Part shown: in pieces, positions 18,181 through 27,238 of the stretch
Layout of the letters: every line of letters starts with the position of its first letter
How positions within the stretch are numbered: position 1 is the stretch's first letter
Origin: Maledivibacter halophilus
GTDB lineage: Bacteria; Bacillota; Clostridia; Peptostreptococcales; Caminicellaceae
Assembly (NCBI RefSeq): GCF_900167445.1
Contig: NZ_FUZT01000023.1
Coordinates: forward strand, 1 to 53,916
Length of the DNA stretch: 53,916 nt
Reading direction: 5' to 3'
Notes under the pieces: generated by a model
The model's input: the letters and a program-made list of their open reading frames with translations, nothing else
Told to the model about the DNA's origin: nothing
The model's database searches: none
Program-made: the position numbers and the translations under genes

Positions 18181-18290
18181 GGGAGTATTAATATTTCCTT
18201 TTCGTTCATGCTATAAACCTGTTTTTTTATATGATTTTTAAGGGGAAAACAGGTTTATAAAAATCACTCAAATGAAATATTAATACTCCC
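18181..18290. repeat. Nested 110-bp palindrome
   Basis: Perfect 17-bp outer arms (GGGAGTATTAATATTTC and complement, 18181-18197 with 18274-18290) enclose perfect 14-bp inner arms (TATAAACCTGTTTT, 18212-18225 with 18246-18259). It stands alone between the divergent GT39 and rhodanese genes. No T tract follows. It looks like a small mobile palindrome (MITE type) or a strong cruciform. The rest of the 18096-18524 gap shows no gene. Confidence 0.8.
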
Positions 18291-18524
18291 GAGATAATAA
18301 CTAGCATAGAGAGTTAAATTAATAATAAACAACTTTAACACCTTTGTTCATTATATCATCTCTTTTAGATTATATTATCACAAAGATCATATTTGATAAT
18401 GTAATACTATATTTCAAATACCTATAACAAATATCTTTGGGATTAAAGTATAATTATAGTTGTATATAAATTAACAAATTCTTTAGGTGTTTTATTAAAA
18501 AATAAACAAGAACGGAGGAATAAA

Positions 18525-19436
18525 ATGAAAAGATTGTTTAAATTATCATTATTTGTACTTATAATGGCGATTATGTTCATAAATGTTGGATGTAGTTCAT
18601 TTACCGGAGAAACAGGAACAGAAATCATTGATGCAAAGGAAGCACTAGAGCTATTTAATCAAGAAAATGTTGTAGTGGTTGATGCTCAGAATTCTGAAGG
18701 TTATTTATATAACCACGTTAAGAATTCTATTAATATTAGTAGATCCGACATAGTAATTAATGAACCTGTACCAAATTTATTGGCTCCAAAACAACAAATT
18801 GAAGAAGTTATGGGCTCAAAGGGCATTTCTAATAATTCTACAGTTGTAATTTATGATAATAACAATAATATGGATTCAGCAAGATTGTGGTGGTCTTTGA
18901 AGGTCTATGGACATGAGAATGTTAAGGTTGTGAGTGGAGGAATAAAGGCCTTAGTCAATGCTGGTGCTGAAATGACCAAAGAATTACCGAGTATTGAACC
19001 GGTACAATATTTGGCCAAGGATAAAAACACTGACATGATTGCAACTGTTGAGGATGTGAAATCCCAGATTAATGATCCTAAAAAGAATGTGATGTTATTA
19101 GATACTCGGTCTCAGGAAGAATATGATGCAGGAACTATTCCGAGCTCTATATTAATTAATTATGTTGATAACAATCATGAAGATGGCACATATAAATCAG
19201 TTTCTGATATTCAAGCAATGTACTTAGATGCAGGGCTAATACCAGAGGATACTGCTATTATGTATTGCAAAACTTCCATTAGAGGTGCTCAAACTTACCT
19301 GGCACTTTATAATGCAGGATATAGAAATCTTAAATTATATGACGGCGCCTGGGTTCAATGGTCTAAGGATACATCTTTACCAGTACAGATGCCAGATAAT
19401 AGCGAAGTAGAGATAAATCAACAGGATAATTCTTAA
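18525..19436 (+). CDS. Secreted double-rhodanese lipoprotein (sulfurtransferase) 1
   Basis: 303 residues. The signal peptide ends in a lipobox, INVGC (Cys at about 23), so the protein is anchored outside the membrane. Two rhodanese domains: the first (about 35-150) has YDNNNNMDSARLWW where the active-site loop should be, with no Cys; the second (about 170-285) has the loop CKTSIRGA with its catalytic Cys. This one-active-domain plan is that of thiosulfate and mercaptopyruvate sulfurtransferases. It should move sulfane sulfur to a thiol acceptor outside the cell. GGAGG ribosome binding site; own terminator downstream, so monocistronic. Paralogues: 27239 and 43436. Confidence 0.88.
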   Translation: MKRLFKLSLFVLIMAIMFINVGCSSFTGETGTEIIDAKEALELFNQENVVVVDAQNSEGYLYNHVKNSINISRSDIVINEPVPNLLAPKQQIEEVMGSKGISNNSTVVIYDNNNNMDSARLWWSLKVYGHENVKVVSGGIKALVNAGAEMTKELPSIEPVQYLAKDKNTDMIATVEDVKSQINDPKKNVMLLDTRSQEEYDAGTIPSSILINYVDNNHEDGTYKSVSDIQAMYLDAGLIPEDTAIMYCKTSIRGAQTYLALYNAGYRNLKLYDGAWVQWSKDTSLPVQMPDNSEVEINQQDNS

Positions 19437-19460
19437 TAATATAATTATATTGAAAAACAT

Positions 19461-19511
19461 TAAAGGCCCTGAGTTCTTTATATAAAGAATTTAGTGCCTT
19501 TAGTTTTATTT
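19461..19511 (+). terminator. Rho-independent terminator after rhodanese 1
   Basis: Stem TAAAGGC...GCCTTTA spanning 19461-19502 with two mismatches, followed by a T-rich stretch. Confidence 0.8.
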
Positions 19512-19666
19512 TAAATTAACTTGTTTTGATAATAAATTTAATATTATTGTTTGTTATTAAATTTTCTTATCCTGTATTGTTTATTCCGAGTATAGAAGTA
19601 TTAGAATCTATGCTATAATTAATCGTGTTAAAATAATAACATATAAGAGAGGGGATTTATAAGATT

Positions 19667-20659
19667 ATGAAAAAATTTAAAGTTATATTTTTGATTTTAG
19701 TATTAACATTGGCATTAAGTGTTGCAGGTTGTAGTTCAACTACAGAATCAGAGCAAGCAACAGAAGAAGTTCCAGCTACAGAACAAGATGCAAATCAAGA
19801 TGCAAATCAAGATACAGAGTCATCTACAACTAGTGATGAGGATGTTTTAGCTCAAGCTGTAAATGATTATTATACTAATATGGGTGAAGACATCTATAAG
19901 ATTCCTCAAGATAAGTTTGTAGAGAAGGTTAAAGCTGGAGAGGATATGTTTATATTAGATATAAGACAACCGGATGTATATGGTGAAGGACATGTAAAAG
20001 GCGCTGTTAATGCTCCTTGGGGAACAGCTATAAGTGAAAATCTTGATAAGCTACCAAGAAGTAAACCAATAATGGTATATTGCTATACTGGACAAACAGC
20101 AGGTCAAACAGTTGCACTACTAAATATGGCAGGTTTTGATGCTAAGTCTGTTAACTTAGGTTGGAATCTAGGAATTTCAAAGGTTGAAGGAGTAAAGGAT
20201 ATAACTGAAACAAATGCTAATGAATTTGGTCAGCCAACAGGAATTGAAATTGATCCAGAAATTAAAGAAGCAGTAGATAAGTATTTTAGCGGTCTTGAAG
20301 ATTTAAAGGGAAGCACATATGCTAATTATAAGATAAGTGAAGACAATGCTAAAAAGCTTCTAGATGAAGAAAATAGCAGTATTATGTTTTTATCAATAAG
20401 ATCAGCAGATGACTTTGCGAAGGGACATATTCAAGGTGCAGTTAACATTCCATTTGGAACAGAAATGCATAAAGAATTCAATACGTTACCAAAGGATAAA
20501 AAGATTATAGTTTATTGTTACACAGGCCAAACAGCAGGACAAACTGTGGCAGCACTAAGATTATTAGGATATGATGCTGTATCATTGAATGGTGGTACAG
20601 GAATGAGAGCAAATGAACCGCAAGGATGGACAAATAAGGGATTTCCATTAGTGAAATAA
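19667..20659 (+). CDS. Secreted double-rhodanese lipoprotein 2 (two active-site Cys)
   Basis: 330 residues with lipobox LSVAGC (Cys at about 22) and an acidic, repetitive linker (DANQ twice, encoded by 12-nt direct repeats near 19785-19811). It differs from the other three: both rhodanese domains (about 75-180 and 225-325) keep a Cys in an identical loop, CYTGQTAGQT. That loop is longer than the six-residue CRxGxR type and resembles single-domain phage-shock/respiratory rhodaneses. Both halves share sequence, so internal duplication is likely. Role inferred: extracytoplasmic sulfur transfer, perhaps handing sulfur to the YeeE protein encoded next. Confidence 0.87.
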   Translation: MKKFKVIFLILVLTLALSVAGCSSTTESEQATEEVPATEQDANQDANQDTESSTTSDEDVLAQAVNDYYTNMGEDIYKIPQDKFVEKVKAGEDMFILDIRQPDVYGEGHVKGAVNAPWGTAISENLDKLPRSKPIMVYCYTGQTAGQTVALLNMAGFDAKSVNLGWNLGISKVEGVKDITETNANEFGQPTGIEIDPEIKEAVDKYFSGLEDLKGSTYANYKISEDNAKKLLDEENSSIMFLSIRSADDFAKGHIQGAVNIPFGTEMHKEFNTLPKDKKIIVYCYTGQTAGQTVAALRLLGYDAVSLNGGTGMRANEPQGWTNKGFPLVK

Positions 20660-20690
20660 ATAATCTAGAAAGATTCAATACTAATGGTTT

Positions 20691-20728
20691 GGCAGGTAGT
20701 GTATTGAATACCTGCCTCTTTTGTTTTT
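20691..20728 (+). terminator. Terminator (possible attenuator) after rhodanese 2
   Basis: GGCAGGTA (20691-20698) pairs with TACCTGCC (20709-20716), followed by TCTTTTGTTTTT. An alternative stem (ATTCAATAC 20673-20681 with GTATTGAAT 20701-20709) overlaps the terminator and would exclude it. Confidence 0.75.
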
Positions 20729-20908
20729 GGATTTAAGTCTTTTAATTAAAAGTCATTACCACTTATGTTAGGTAAATAACAAACAACTATATTGGATAAC
20801 GATTTCAAATAGCCGAAAAATCTTTCCATAATATATAATTATAATAAAGATTTATGATTTAATAGATAAATTAATTATAGAAGATATTGTTTAAAAGGAG
20901 GTAAAAAA

Positions 20909-22195
20909 ATGAAAAAGATAGAGAATATTTTAGGGTTCATAGGGATTTTATTAGTGGCAATTTTAGGTAATACACTTTTAAAAACAGATATGTTATTTTT
21001 TAGACTTTTAATAGGCGTAGGATTTGGATACGTATTAACTAGAGCTTACACAGGATTTGCAGGTAGTGTTAATCGTGCTTATAATACTGGTTCAACTAAA
21101 TTAATGAGAACTCTAATGGTTATGTTTTTCATTTCAGCTTTAGTGACTACAGCATTTTTATTTAAAGGAGATCCTACCAGCTACAATCTTTGGATAAATC
21201 CTATTAACTTAGGATTAGTTTTAGGAGGATTGCTATTTGGATTTGGTATGTCATTTTCTTCATGCTGTGCTTCTGGAGTACTTACTGATTTAGTAACAGG
21301 TTTACCTAGAGCTTTTGTTACACTAATTTTCTTTAGTTTAGGAGTATTCATTGGATTTCCTATGCAAAGGACTGCAGGATGGGTTAGAAGATCTTGGTTT
21401 TCTACATCAGTGGGAGAAGAATTATCTGGAGGGGTGTATCTACCAGATCTTTTTAAATGGGATGGCCTTGAAGGATATTTAGGAGCAATCATAGTGACAG
21501 GGATATTCTGCTGTTTAGTGATTTATTTCTCTTATATTTATGAAAAACATCGTAAGGAAAACAACACCTATATTGGTCATGCTATGGAAAAGAAACAGGA
21601 TAGCTGTGAAAGATATGATAGTAAAAATTATAGATTTTTTAGTACTGAAACTTATAATCGTTTCTTTGTAAATCCTTGGACTTTAAAACAAGGGGCAGTA
21701 GTTATTACTATATTATTTACTTTGTTAATGGGTATAACAAAGGCCGGATGGGGAGCTTCTACTCCATATGGTATCTGGTTTGGTAAATTTTTAATGGTTT
21801 TAAAGGTTCCTGTTGAATCAATTACAGCCTTTACAAAAGTTTCATCAGGGTCTTTTAAATTGCCATTCTTTGAGCATCCAATCGCAGTACAAAATGTTGG
21901 AATTATATTTGGAACTATGATTTACCTATTAACAGCCGGTAAGTTTAAAGAAACCTTTATGTCAGAAATGAACATAACTAAAAGAGAGGTATTACTGTTT
22001 GCACTAGGGGGCATCACAATGGGGCTAGGTACTCGTCTTTCTAACGGTTGTAATGTAGGAGCATTATATACTCCGATTGCTAACTTTTCTCTTTCAGGCT
22101 GGATATTTTTAATTTTTATGGTCTTAGGTGGCATTGCTGGTAATGCATTTGCTAAGAAATTAAGTACTAGTAAAAAATTAAGTACTAGCAAATAA
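20909..22195 (+). CDS. Full-length YeeE/YedE-family sulfur/selenium transporter
   Basis: 428 residues, about ten membrane segments, AAAGGAGG ribosome binding site. Both halves of the YeeE fold are in one chain: first-half motif FGMSFSSCCASGVLTDL (a double Cys where the split proteins have GGCxSG) and second-half motif GTRLSNGCNVGALYTP then FSLSGWIFLIF. A hydrophilic loop (about 210-245) joins the halves. It resembles the YedE proteins annotated as selenium-metabolism transporters, which is worth noting in a genome that uses selenocysteine; thiosulfate or another sulfane is equally possible. It is followed by the CoADR-rhodanese gene after 103 nt. Confidence 0.83.
   Translation: MKKIENILGFIGILLVAILGNTLLKTDMLFFRLLIGVGFGYVLTRAYTGFAGSVNRAYNTGSTKLMRTLMVMFFISALVTTAFLFKGDPTSYNLWINPINLGLVLGGLLFGFGMSFSSCCASGVLTDLVTGLPRAFVTLIFFSLGVFIGFPMQRTAGWVRRSWFSTSVGEELSGGVYLPDLFKWDGLEGYLGAIIVTGIFCCLVIYFSYIYEKHRKENNTYIGHAMEKKQDSCERYDSKNYRFFSTETYNRFFVNPWTLKQGAVVITILFTLLMGITKAGWGASTPYGIWFGKFLMVLKVPVESITAFTKVSSGSFKLPFFEHPIAVQNVGIIFGTMIYLLTAGKFKETFMSEMNITKREVLLFALGGITMGLGTRLSNGCNVGALYTPIANFSLSGWIFLIFMVLGGIAGNAFAKKLSTSKKLSTSK
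22157..22192 (+). repeat. 18-bp tandem duplication at the end of the YeeE/YedE gene
   Basis: Two adjacent 18-bp copies (22157-22174, 22175-22192) differing at one base, encoding KLSTSK twice just before the stop. Most likely a recent slippage event in a cytoplasmic tail. Confidence 0.85.
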
Positions 22196-22298
22196 GGACA
22201 TCAAATTTAAATTTATAATATTAAGTTATATATATCGTGTATTCTGGTTTTATATTTGTATAACTAGTTAAATTGATAATAATTAAGGAGGATATATT

Positions 22299-23996
22299 AT
22301 GAGTAAAAGAATTTTAGTTATTGGTGGAGTGGCAGGAGGAGCTTCAGCAGCAGCAAGAGCAAGAAGAATTGATGAATCAGCAGAAATAATTATGTTTGAG
22401 AGAGGACCAAATGTTTCTTTTTCTAACTGTGCATTGCCATTTCATTTAAGTGGAATAGTTGAAAAAAGTGAAGATTTAGTTTTAATGTGCCCAGAAAAAT
22501 TCAAAAGCCAATATAATATTGAAGCAAGAGTTAATAGTGAAGTTACTAAGATAAAAAGAGAAGATAAAAAAATAGTAGTAAAGAATTTAGAAACTGGAGA
22601 AGAATATGAGGAATCTTACGATAAGTTAGTATTATCTCCGGGAGCAAATCCAATACGTCCTAGAAGTATTGAAGGAATAAATGGTTCTAATGTATTTACT
22701 GTAAGAAATGTAGTAGATATTAAGAAACTTAATGATTATATTGTAAACAATAATATAGAAGATATTGCAGTTGTTGGCGGTGGATTTATAGGAGTAGAGG
22801 TTGCCGAAAATCTACGTTTAGCAGGTAAAAATGTTAGCTTGATAGAAGCTCAAGACCAAATAATGGCACCGTTTGATTATGATATGGCTCAAATACTTCA
22901 TAAAGAAATGATGGATAAGGGAATTAATCTTATATTAAGTGACGGAGTACAAAAAATTAACAAAGATTCAGTAGAGCTGCAATCAGGTAAAAGAGTGGAT
23001 GCAAAGACTGTAATAATGGCAATAGGCGTTAGCCCTGAAACTAGCTTAGCAAAAGATGCTGATCTTGAAATAGGTGAAACTGGTGGAATCAAAGTGGATC
23101 ATAATTATTTAACCAGTGATAAAGATATCTATGCTGTTGGTGATGCTATAGAGGTATATAACCGTCTAACCCATAAAAAATCAAGACTTGCCCTTGCAGG
23201 TCCAGCACAAAGACAAGCAAGAGCAGCAGCTGACCATATGTACAATATTCCCCATAGAAATAATGGAGTAATAGGGTCATCTGTAGTTCAGGTATTTGAT
23301 CTAGGAGCGGCATCTACAGGATTAAACGAAAAAGCTGCAAAGGCAGCAGGAATTTCTTATGATTTCGTATACTTAATTCCTGGAGACAAAGTAGGGTTAA
23401 TGCCTGAAAGTAATCCAATGCATTTTAAACTTATATATGAATATCCGACGGGGAAAATACTTGGAGCTCAGGCAATAGGAAAAGGTAATGTAGATAAAAG
23501 AGTAGATGTTATTGCAACATTGATTCTAATGGGAGGTACTTTAGAAGACTTAAAAGAATTAGAGTTATGTTATGCGCCATTATTTGGAACTGCAAAAGAT
23601 GTAGTAAATCACGCAGCATTAGTGGCCCTAAACATATTAAATGGTCAGTTTAGACAAGTGCCTGTAACTAAGGTTAGAGAATTGGTAGAGGACAATGCAT
23701 TTATTATAGATGTAAGGGAAAAAGATGAATACGAAGAGGGACATCTTAAAAATGCAGTTAACATTCCACTGAGTGAATTTAGAAATAGATTGGATGAAAT
23801 TCCAAAGGATATACCAGTATATCTACATTGTCGTTCATCTCAAAGAAGCTATAATGCACTAATGGCTCTGCAAAATATGGGATACGATAATCTATATAAT
23901 ATCTCTGGTTCGTACCTAGGAATTTGCTGTTATGAATACTTCCAAGACCAAGTAACGGAAAGAGAAAAAATAGTTACAGAATATAACTTTGATTAG
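22299..23996 (+). CDS. CoA-disulfide/persulfide reductase with C-terminal rhodanese domain
   Basis: 565 residues, AAGGAGG ribosome binding site. N-terminal FAD motif GGVAGGASAAARARR (residues 9-23); single redox Cys44 in SFSNCALPFH, the hallmark of CoA-disulfide reductases; NAD(P)H motif VVGGGFIGVEVAENL; second FAD contact AVGDAIEV. The last about 100 residues are a rhodanese domain with loop HCRSSQRS. This architecture (CoADR-RHD, Npsr) reduces CoA persulfide or polysulfide to sulfide with NAD(P)H. It is cytoplasmic, and placed to reduce sulfur brought in by the YeeE protein encoded upstream. Confidence 0.9.
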   Translation: MSKRILVIGGVAGGASAAARARRIDESAEIIMFERGPNVSFSNCALPFHLSGIVEKSEDLVLMCPEKFKSQYNIEARVNSEVTKIKREDKKIVVKNLETGEEYEESYDKLVLSPGANPIRPRSIEGINGSNVFTVRNVVDIKKLNDYIVNNNIEDIAVVGGGFIGVEVAENLRLAGKNVSLIEAQDQIMAPFDYDMAQILHKEMMDKGINLILSDGVQKINKDSVELQSGKRVDAKTVIMAIGVSPETSLAKDADLEIGETGGIKVDHNYLTSDKDIYAVGDAIEVYNRLTHKKSRLALAGPAQRQARAAADHMYNIPHRNNGVIGSSVVQVFDLGAASTGLNEKAAKAAGISYDFVYLIPGDKVGLMPESNPMHFKLIYEYPTGKILGAQAIGKGNVDKRVDVIATLILMGGTLEDLKELELCYAPLFGTAKDVVNHAALVALNILNGQFRQVPVTKVRELVEDNAFIIDVREKDEYEEGHLKNAVNIPLSEFRNRLDEIPKDIPVYLHCRSSQRSYNALMALQNMGYDNLYNISGSYLGICCYEYFQDQVTEREKIVTEYNFD

Positions 23997-24048
23997 ATGT
24001 TCTATTAGCTTGTCAGATTGAAAATTTTTCTAAGCAAAATACATCTTT

Positions 24049-24095
24049 AGTAAGGCCATTGAGTTTATACTCGGTGGCTCCTTTACTATTATATT
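24049..24095 (+). terminator. Probable terminator after the CoADR-rhodanese gene
   Basis: AGTAAGGCCATTGAGT (24049-24064) pairs, with bulges, with ACTCGGTGGCTCCTTTACT (24069-24087) around TTAT, followed by ATTATATTTTG. Confidence 0.6.
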
Positions 24096-24132
24096 TTGTT
24101 AAAAACTTATTCAATTTAATTTGTTTCACTAT

Positions 24133-24182
24133 ATAGATAACCAGATTAAAATTTATAATACTTTAAAGTTGGCTATCTTTAT
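24133..24182. repeat. Family A palindrome, compact copy, upstream of an ABC operon
   Basis: TATAGATAACCAGATTAAA pairs with TTTAAAGTTGGCTATCTTTA around ATTTATAATAC. A TATAAT (24154-24159) sits in the centre, so the two arms would cover the -35 and +1 regions of a promoter for the gene beginning at 24199. GGGAGG follows directly. Confidence 0.75.
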
Positions 24183-24198
24183 AACGGGAGGATAACTT

Positions 24199-25011
24199 AT
24201 GGATTCAAATAAATATATAAATAGCTGTGAAAAGGAAATAAAAAAGAATAAAACCGAGAAAGTACTGACTGCAGTTACTTGGATCACAATTTTAGGCACA
24301 TGGCATTTAATAACTAAATTCAAAGTGTTTTCATCGACTCTGGTACCATCACCATATGGAGTATGGACCACCTTCATTAGTATTTTAAATGATGGTTATA
24401 ACAATGTTTCTTTATGGATACACCTTGGAGCCAGCTTTCAAAGGTTGTTTTTAGCTTTAGGACTTGCAATTATAACTGCAATTCCCATTGGACTACTAAG
24501 CGGATATTTCAGTAAAGTTAAAGCAATTGTTGATTCTATAGTTGAGTTTTATCGTCCCTTGCCACCCCTTGCTTATTATACACTACTTATATTATGGCTG
24601 GGTATTGATAATACATCAAAGGTAACCTTGTTGTTTTTGGCGGGTTTTGCACCTATATATATTGCTTGTGTATCTGCTGTTAGAAAAATCAATGAAGATT
24701 ATATATTAAGTGCCAAATCTTTAGGAGCAGATCAAAAAAAGATATTTTTTAAAATAGTATTACCTGCATGCTTGCCCGATATTTTTACAGGTATTAGAAC
24801 AGCTGTTGGATTATCCTATACTACTTTAGTTTCTGCTGAAATGATAGCTGCCACTTCAGGCATAGGATGGATGGTATTAGATGCATCGAATTTTTTGAAA
24901 AGCAATGTTATATTTGTAGGTATATTGATAATGGGCTTTACAGGCATATTGATAGACATTGGATTACGCTTCTTGGAAAAGAAGATTATCTTCTGGAAAG
25001 GCCAGGTATAA
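24199..25011 (+). CDS. ABC transporter permease (SsuC/TauC type)
   Basis: 270 residues, GGGAGG ribosome binding site. About six membrane segments after a charged N-terminus. The EAA-type loop reads AVRKINEDYILSAKSLGADQ, then KKIFFKIVLPACLPDIFTG, and contacts the ATPase. First gene of a permease-binding protein-ATPase operon. Substrates of the family include sulfonates and taurine; here a sulfur compound is favoured by the neighbouring rhodaneses, but this is inference. Confidence 0.9.
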   Translation: MDSNKYINSCEKEIKKNKTEKVLTAVTWITILGTWHLITKFKVFSSTLVPSPYGVWTTFISILNDGYNNVSLWIHLGASFQRLFLALGLAIITAIPIGLLSGYFSKVKAIVDSIVEFYRPLPPLAYYTLLILWLGIDNTSKVTLLFLAGFAPIYIACVSAVRKINEDYILSAKSLGADQKKIFFKIVLPACLPDIFTGIRTAVGLSYTTLVSAEMIAATSGIGWMVLDASNFLKSNVIFVGILIMGFTGILIDIGLRFLEKKIIFWKGQV

Positions 25012-25041
25012 ATTAAAAGAGAATAAAATGGAGGGACATAT

Positions 25042-26112
25042 ATGATAAAATTATTTAAGGGAATATTTCTAATTGTATTAGCAGTGATTTTAGTAGGTTC
25101 CTTTGTTGGGTGTGGTACTAATTCTGAAAAATCTACTGAAATACCAGAGAATTCATCATCATTACCTGAAGAAATAAATTTCGGTATTCTTCGAGTTCCT
25201 AATGATGAGACATTAGCAATGGCAGAAGGATTATTTGATAAGTATTTTACCGATAAAGGTATTAAATGTAATTTTATTGTCTTTGATTCAGGTGTGGATG
25301 CTAATAAAGCATTAGCATCAGGAAGTATTGATTTTGCAACCATGGGAAATACAAATTCTATTATTGCTTTATCTAAGGAAATTGAAGTAGAAATGATTTG
25401 GATTCATGAAGTCCTTGGAGAAATTGAAGCATTAGCAATTAAAAATAACTCAGGCATAGATAAAATAGAAGATCTTTCTGGAAAGAAAATTGCAACACCC
25501 TTTGCATCTACATCCCATTACATTTTATTAAATGTTCTTAAGGAGGCTGGCATTGATGATCAAGTACAGCTTTTGGATATGAAAACAGCAGAAATTGTTG
25601 CAGCTTGGGAAAGAGGAGATATAAAGGCTGCATATACCTGGCAGCCTTCTCTAGGGAATTTATTGCAAGATGGAAAGATACTCATCTCAAGCAAAGATAT
25701 GGCCGATAAGGGATATATAACTGCTAATGTAGACGTTGTAAGAAAAGAATTTGCCAATAAATATCCTGATTTAGTTTCAGATTTTATAGCTTGTTTAGCA
25801 GAGGCAGCAGATATATATAGACAAAATCCAGAAGCTGCTGCAGCAATCATAGCAGAAGAACTTGAAATAACAAAAGAAGATGCATTATTACAGATGCAAG
25901 GGTCAACTTGGCATACGCCGGAAGAATTACTTAGCCAAGACTTTTTTGGAACAAGTGAGGAATCTGGTGCCTTTGCAGCTGTTATGAAAGATACATCAGA
26001 TTTTTTACAGGATCAGGGATCTATTGAAAATTCTCCATCACAAGAAGAATTTAATGATTATGTAAACCCTTTATATATTGAGAAATATTTAGAAGAAGCT
26101 CCTAAAGAATAA
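25042..26112 (+). CDS. ABC transporter substrate-binding lipoprotein (SsuA/TauA type)
   Basis: 356 residues with lipobox VGSFVGC (Cys at about 24). SsuA/TauA-like fold: FGILRVPNDETLAMAEGLFD opens lobe 1, and ASGSIDFATMGNTNSIIA and GKKIATPFASTSHY line the usual oxyanion pocket. EIVAAWERGDIKAAYTWQP marks the inter-lobe region seen in taurine and sulfonate binders. The C-terminal 60 residues are acidic. It works with the flanking permease and ATPase. A sulfonate or taurine-like ligand is the best guess. Confidence 0.88.
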   Translation: MIKLFKGIFLIVLAVILVGSFVGCGTNSEKSTEIPENSSSLPEEINFGILRVPNDETLAMAEGLFDKYFTDKGIKCNFIVFDSGVDANKALASGSIDFATMGNTNSIIALSKEIEVEMIWIHEVLGEIEALAIKNNSGIDKIEDLSGKKIATPFASTSHYILLNVLKEAGIDDQVQLLDMKTAEIVAAWERGDIKAAYTWQPSLGNLLQDGKILISSKDMADKGYITANVDVVRKEFANKYPDLVSDFIACLAEAADIYRQNPEAAAAIIAEELEITKEDALLQMQGSTWHTPEELLSQDFFGTSEESGAFAAVMKDTSDFLQDQGSIENSPSQEEFNDYVNPLYIEKYLEEAPKE

Positions 26113-26184
26113 AATAATTAATTCACTTGTTCTATCAATTTTCTTTTGTGTGATAGGTTAATATTTTAGAAAGGAATTGAAATA

Positions 26185-26982
26185 ATGATAAATGAAAGAA
26201 ATCAAGAAGTTTTAATAGATATCCAAAATCTAAAATCAATATACGGAACAAAGTCCAATTCCATTTTAGCATTAGACAATATAAACTTACAGATTAAACG
26301 AGGGGAATTTTTATGTATTTTGGGGCCATCTGGTTGTGGGAAAAGTACATTATTAAAAACTCTTGCCGGGTATATTAGACCCAGTAGTGGAGCTTGTCTT
26401 ATGCAAGGAAAGCCTATCACAGGTCCTGATCGTCATAGAGGGGTTGTATTTCAGTCTCCTACTCTATATCCATGGATGAGCGTAAAGGATAATGTGGAAT
26501 TTGGTCCCAAAATGAGGGAACTCCCAGCAAAAGAAATTGAAGAAATCAGAACTCATTTTTTAGAGCAGGTTAAATTAACTGGATTTAGTGAAAAAGCCAC
26601 ATTTGAACTTTCAGGAGGTATGAAACAGAGAGTGGCACTGGCAAGAGTTTTAGCTAACTATCCTCAGGTAATTCTTATGGATGAGCCCTTTGGAGCTTTA
26701 GATGCATTGACTAGGGTTAATATGCAGACATTGATCCGTGATATCTGGAAAGAAAATAATAGTACTATATTTTTAATTACCCACGATATAGATGAAGCAT
26801 TATCACTTGGGACAAGGATTGTCATAATGTCTAAACGTCCTGGAAGGATATTAAAGGAGTTTAACATTGATTTTACCCATACAATATTTAATAATAACTT
26901 GAAGCATGTAATGTATAATGAAGAATATTTTAACCTAAAGAATGAAATTTTGGACATTATCAACAGCCAAATTGAGGAATAA
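26185..26982 (+). CDS. ABC transporter ATP-binding protein (SsuB/TauB type)
   Basis: 265 residues. Walker A GPSGCGKST, Q-loop VFQSPTLYPWM, signature LSGGMKQR, Walker B VILMDEPFGALD and switch THDIDEA intact; the RVVFQ-type Q-loop and the tail with MSKRPGRI are usual for the nitrate/sulfonate/taurine class. AAAGGAATTG precedes the ATG. It closes the 24.2-27.0 kb operon and is followed by a strong terminator. Confidence 0.93.
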   Translation: MINERNQEVLIDIQNLKSIYGTKSNSILALDNINLQIKRGEFLCILGPSGCGKSTLLKTLAGYIRPSSGACLMQGKPITGPDRHRGVVFQSPTLYPWMSVKDNVEFGPKMRELPAKEIEEIRTHFLEQVKLTGFSEKATFELSGGMKQRVALARVLANYPQVILMDEPFGALDALTRVNMQTLIRDIWKENNSTIFLITHDIDEALSLGTRIVIMSKRPGRILKEFNIDFTHTIFNNNLKHVMYNEEYFNLKNEILDIINSQIEE

Positions 26983-27003
26983 AAATGTAGAAATATAGAA
27001 TAT

Positions 27004-27042
27004 AAAAAATCTCAATACTGTCAAAGTATTGAGATTTTTTAT
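27004..27042 (+). terminator. Rho-independent terminator after the second importer
   Basis: Perfect 16-bp stem (27004-27019 with 27025-27040), 5-nt loop GTCAA, ending in a T run. The rest of the gap to 27238 is AT-rich and shows no gene. Confidence 0.9.
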
Positions 27043-27238
27043 ATTTCATATTTACAGTATTTTGTAGGATAGTAATAATTAAAAATCATTCTTCGGTTGC
27101 TTTAAAGTATTTTGTATAAGTAATTTTTATACTCATAATATTTTTTCATAAATACTATTAATTTTGTGAGAATAAGTTATAATTATAGATAAATATTTAA
27201 CAATCAAATCTGATAACCTAAAAAAGGAGGTATGTGAC

